A stretch of 31,371 nt of DNA from a virus: positions 1 through 31,371 of the IMG/VR virus record IMGVR_UViG_3300027963_003689, one strand, 5' to 3'. The notes under the pieces are model-generated. The model did not search any database. It saw nothing but the letters and a program-made list of their open reading frames with translations, and had not been told where the DNA came from. Below are positions 29,615-31,371 of the stretch, piece after piece. Numbering within the stretch: position 1 is the stretch's first letter; every line of letters starts with the position of its first letter. The position numbers and the translations under genes are program-made.

Positions 29615-29622
29615 TATTTATA
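29615..29622 (-). promoter_or_regulatory. Late promoter TATAAATA of dps
   Basis: Exact T4 late consensus on the minus strand between tRNA-Gly and dps. Expected initiation would give a leader of roughly eight bases, too short for a normal Shine-Dalgarno. Confidence 0.65.
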
Positions 29623-29633
29623 TGAAAGAAAGA

Positions 29634-29704
29634 GCGGATGATCGGACTTGAACCGACGACATCTAACTTGGAAGGATAGCGTTCTACCACTGAACTACAT
29701 CCGC
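29634..29704 (-). tRNA. trnG: tRNA-Gly (anticodon TCC)
   Basis: Folds on the minus strand as a 71-nt cloverleaf: acceptor GCGGATG/CATCCGC (7 bp), D stem GTTC/GAAC, anticodon loop CTTCCAA with anticodon TCC, T arm GTCGG/CCGAT with loop TTCAAGT. The anticodon stem has one T-T mismatch. CCA is not encoded. Its first 21 bases lie within the end of the 141-aa ORF upstream. It reads GGA/GGG codons; phage tRNAs are thought to support AT-rich codon use. Confidence 0.95.
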
Positions 29705-30109
29705 ACGATTTTCTTTTGGACAATCAGGAACCCAAGAACCACATATTCTCATTTCACCACCTAATAGTTTTTGAGCATTGCTCTTATCAGGTGCTTTCTC
29801 TGAAAAATATGATGGACTTATTCTAACACTCCTATCGTCCCCTGTCAAGTCCTCATAATCTTTGATTGCCTTGTCTACATCTCTATGAACTCTGCGGTCC
29901 AAAAGTTGTGGAGTATTTATGAGTATATCATTCAAATCAGTTTGTGGAAAGTATTTTCTCTGAACCTCATCAATAAAATCGTAAATGTTTTCTTCTGGAA
30001 TATAAGTACATTGTGATACTCCCGTCACCAAAGAAGTGAATACAACTCCTATTACGGCATATCTAAAAATAGTCTTTGGTTTCTTTCCAAATTGAAAATT
30101 AAATTCCAT
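29684..30109 (-). CDS. Single-TM protein of unknown function, 141 aa
   Basis: A short basic N-terminus is followed by one TM segment (residues about 15-32, YAVIGVVFTSLVTGVS), then a soluble acidic domain with Cys residues (CTYIP, MRICGSWVPDCP). A lipobox is not clear. The domain probably faces the periplasm. The stop codon lies inside tRNA-Gly, with 21 bases shared. Function unknown. Confidence 0.7.
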   Translation of the reverse strand: MEFNFQFGKKPKTIFRYAVIGVVFTSLVTGVSQCTYIPEENIYDFIDEVQRKYFPQTDLNDILINTPQLLDRRVHRDVDKAIKDYEDLTGDDRSVRISPSYFSEKAPDKSNAQKLLGGEMRICGSWVPDCPKENRADVVQW

Positions 30110-30133
30110 AAAAAGGGAGGCAATTAACCTCCC
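30110..30133 (-). terminator. Terminator of the RlpA-like gene
   Basis: Minus-strand stem GGGAGG/CCTCCC, 7-base loop, and five T that run directly into the ATG of the next gene at 30109. Confidence 0.75.
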
Positions 30134-30134
30134 A

Positions 30135-30142
30135 TATTTATC
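30135..30142 (-). promoter_or_regulatory. Late promoter GATAAATA
   Basis: NATAAATA match on the minus strand between the RlpA-like stop and the terminator hairpin. It would start transcription before the hairpin, so expression of the 141-aa gene would require read-through. Confidence 0.45.
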
Positions 30143-30144
30143 TG

Positions 30145-30513
30145 TTAGGCAGGAGCATAACAGACGTTAGCAACTCCTTGTCCTGGAGGCGCAATTGCCA
30201 CAAACGCCCCGTAAGACAGGTCAAGGTCTCTTCCTCCAACAAAAGGACCTCTATCATTTACACGCACAACAACTGACTTACCATTTGCCTGATTTGTCAC
30301 TCTAAGTTTGGTTCCAAATGGCAGCCAACGATGTGCTACCGAATAACCGTATGCATTGAACCTTTCGCCATTGGCAGTTGTCTGCCCATTATATCCATCC
30401 CCCACACCATAGTTAGAAGCAAGACTGCATGAACTTGCCGGGGATGCTGCTTTTGCTGTTACGGGTGCTACACCGACAAAACCAAAAGCAAGAAGTAAAC
30501 TGAATAAACGCAT
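30145..30513 (-). CDS. RlpA-like secreted double-psi beta-barrel protein
   Basis: A signal peptide (cleavage after AKA, about residue 22) precedes a DPBB domain: YGVGDGYNGQTTANGERFN, AHRWLPFGTKLRV, and VVRVNDRGPFVGGRDLDLS. These are the hallmark segments of RlpA, which in bacteria is a lytic transglycosylase acting on naked glycan strands at the septum. The SPOR domain is absent, and the product is 122 residues. It would act in the host periplasm, maybe in wall weakening or lysis. It has its own promoter and a structured leader. Confidence 0.9.
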   Translation of the reverse strand: MRLFSLLLAFGFVGVAPVTAKAASPASSCSLASNYGVGDGYNGQTTANGERFNAYGYSVAHRWLPFGTKLRVTNQANGKSVVVRVNDRGPFVGGRDLDLSYGAFVAIAPPGQGVANVCYAPA

Positions 30514-30637
30514 TTAAAAAAATAGAACTCTACATCCGTATAGGTAAAGGAGAAGTTCCCATCCTCTCGGAGGGCATTACCCACGGCTCTAATTGCACTC
30601 AAAATCTCATAATAAAAAAGACACTTTAATTGTGCCT
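30514..30637 (-). ncRNA. Structured leader of the RlpA-like gene
   Basis: About 120 bases between the start site and the ATG. On the minus strand a long-range stem CCGT+GGTAA pairs with TTACC+ACGG (about 30537-30587), with a hairpin CCTC-CGA-GAGG inside it. This is more structure than a plain leader needs. I could not match it to the c-di-AMP, glnA or other riboswitch consensus I know. Confidence 0.5.
30614..30636 (-). terminator. Hairpin with T-tract just after the RlpA start site
   Basis: Minus-strand GGCAC/GTGTC (one G-U) with a 7-base loop, then six T. It can terminate the upstream unit or attenuate the RlpA transcript. Confidence 0.5.
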
Positions 30638-30641
30638 TAAT

Positions 30642-30670
30642 AGTATAAGTGATTATTTATGAATTGTCAA
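30642..30670 (-). promoter_or_regulatory. RlpA promoter with embedded late box
   Basis: Minus-strand TTGACA (30665-30670), 17-base spacer, TATACT (30642-30647). The spacer holds CATAAATA (30654-30661), a NATAAATA match. Confidence 0.82.
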
Positions 30671-30677
30671 GGAATCA

Positions 30678-30878
30678 TCACTTTACGTCAATTTCCTGAT
30701 CCCCATACTCTTCTTTTGTTTCCAAAGAAAAATACTCCAATTCTTCCTCATCTTCTGGGTCTAACCATTCTAGAAATTCTTCTGTAATAGCAACAGCAAT
30801 ATCATAATTTTCGGTAGATTGAATTCTTTCAATTGCCCAATTACGTGCTTGAATAACAGGTTCAATCTTTGTTGCCAT
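30678..30878 (-). CDS. Small acidic protein, 66 aa
   Basis: I chose ATG 30878 (MATKIEPVIQARNWAIERIQ); the longer frame to 31094 is a shadow of the endonuclease gene. The C-terminal half is very acidic (LDPEDEEELEYFSLETKEE). It overlaps the GIY-YIG stop by 17 bases. No function recognised. The acidic nature could suggest a DNA mimic, without further support. Confidence 0.65.
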   Translation of the reverse strand: MATKIEPVIQARNWAIERIQSTENYDIAVAITEEFLEWLDPEDEEELEYFSLETKEEYGDQEIDVK

Positions 30879-31293
30879 AATAATCTTTTCGGAAATACCT
30901 GGAGAGGATGTTGCTATTGTAGTATGCGGGCATTCCGTCGTCAAGTGCTTCCGTGAGGACATTGTTTGTGAAGAGTTGTCGTGTCTCCTCAAAATTTGTT
31001 TTGCCCTTTGTTTTGTGTAGTGAAATAATAGTTCTTGAAAAATTTTCTTTACCGTATTTTTCAATATCTTCTTTAAGTTCCGGACAAGATCCATAATAAT
31101 TCTTCCAATCCGATTCTGATTTTACTTTTCTATTTTTTCCTTTCGGCGTTCTAAATTGCCATAAGTACTTTCTACCAATATAACAGCGGTGATTAATATT
31201 ATTTCGTATATGATATACAAACCCATAGTAATCTTGGATTTGATCTGAGTCAAAAATTTTTCCTTCATAGATCCAAGGATTATCGTAACTCAT
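30862..31293 (-). CDS. GIY-YIG endonuclease, Seg-like
   Basis: The 143-residue protein has YGFVYHIRNNINHRCYIGRKYL, where YGFVY and CYIG correspond to the GIY and YIG elements, followed by an Arg region and a conserved Lys/Asn segment (DIEKYGKENFSRTIIS). T4-like phages carry such free-standing homing endonucleases (Seg). The C-terminus lacks a clear DNA-binding repeat. ATG 31293 is preferred over a TTG one codon upstream. Start overlaps the partial gene upstream by 14 bases. Confidence 0.75.
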   Translation of the reverse strand: MSYDNPWIYEGKIFDSDQIQDYYGFVYHIRNNINHRCYIGRKYLWQFRTPKGKNRKVKSESDWKNYYGSCPELKEDIEKYGKENFSRTIISLHKTKGKTNFEETRQLFTNNVLTEALDDGMPAYYNSNILSRYFRKDYYGNKD

Positions 31294-31371
31294 CAATATA
31301 ATCCAACACTCTATTCAGATATTTATTGACTACTAATTTATCATTTGAAAAAACAATTTCTTCGTTAACTT
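31280..31371 (-). CDS. Partial CDS at window edge, unknown
   Basis: An open frame enters from the right edge and ends at TAA 31280-31282; the visible 29 residues end NKYLNRVLDYIDELR. The overlap with the GIY-YIG start suggests a real gene end. No domain can be judged from this piece. Confidence 0.45.
   Translation of the reverse strand, partial: VNEEIVFSNDKLVVNKYLNRVLDYIDELR

Noticed and set aside
30514-30637. Known riboswitch (c-di-AMP ydaO or glnA/downstream-peptide type) before the RlpA-like gene
   Set aside because: The conserved sequence blocks I know for these classes are not present, so only unnamed structure is claimed.
30678-31094. 138-aa open frame
   Set aside because: Its first 70 residues are a shadow of the GIY-YIG gene; only the part from ATG 30878 looks like a protein and is listed.
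31320-31327. AATAAATA late box near the right edge
   Set aside because: Lies inside the partial coding frame in AT-rich sequence; no supporting context.

Overview
The window looks like part of a T4-like cyanophage (cyanomyovirus) genome that infects marine Synechococcus or Prochlorococcus. It combines T4-type replication and transcription genes (gp59 helicase loader, gp33 late-transcription coactivator) with typical cyanophage host-derived genes: psbA (D1), a high-light-inducible protein, phoH, thyX and speD. Genes are tightly packed with many ATGA or TAATG overlaps. Early sigma70-like promoters (TTGACA-17-TATAAT) alternate with T4-late-like NATAAATA boxes. All genes but one are on the minus strand, so transcription runs from high to low coordinates. 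The sequence is AT-rich. The host genus cannot be decided from this window.

Layout from right to left, in the direction of transcription. 31371-28246: a GIY-YIG endonuclease, a small acidic protein, an RlpA-like secreted protein with a structured leader, a one-TM protein whose end overlaps tRNA-Gly(TCC), a Dps ferritin behind a perfect TATAAATA box, a zinc-ribbon protein, several very small genes, a 29-nt tandem repeat and a structured intergenic stretch. 28245-12524: one uninterrupted run of 20 glycan genes behind a single terminator/promoter element. 12523-8778: an SLH-domain porin-like protein, hli, a C39-like peptidase and a GH19 endolysin, one plus-strand gene, and a fibre-like structural protein. 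8777-7244: psbA with a structured leader, then an HNH endonuclease. 7225-3910: small membrane or secreted proteins, glutaredoxin, conserved phage proteins, speD and an LpxH-like phosphoesterase. 3901-1: a unit of small ORFs, thyX, phoH, a PD-(D/E)XK nuclease, gp33, gp59 and a truncated DUF1825-like gene.

The most striking region is the glycan cassette of about 15.6 kb. It encodes nucleotide-sugar enzymes: a GDP-mannose 3,5-epimerase-like protein, an RfbH-like 3-dehydrase with His in place of the PLP lysine, HldD-like, PfkB/HldE1-like and HldE2-like proteins, and a further SDR. It also carries a compact TPP-dependent E1-like fusion, a zinc-type alcohol dehydrogenase, two methyltransferase-like proteins, and glycosyltransferase-like proteins of GT2/GT7, GT9 (two), GT10, GT11 (two) and GT25 types. 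No Wzx flippase or Wzy polymerase is seen. I infer that it builds or modifies a host-surface glycan during infection.

A second theme is compact regulation. Two 29-bp identical terminator hairpins carry the TTGACA -35 box of the next promoter, and a third site has the same architecture with a different sequence. They resemble the promoter/stem-loop cassettes (PeSL) described in T4-type phages.
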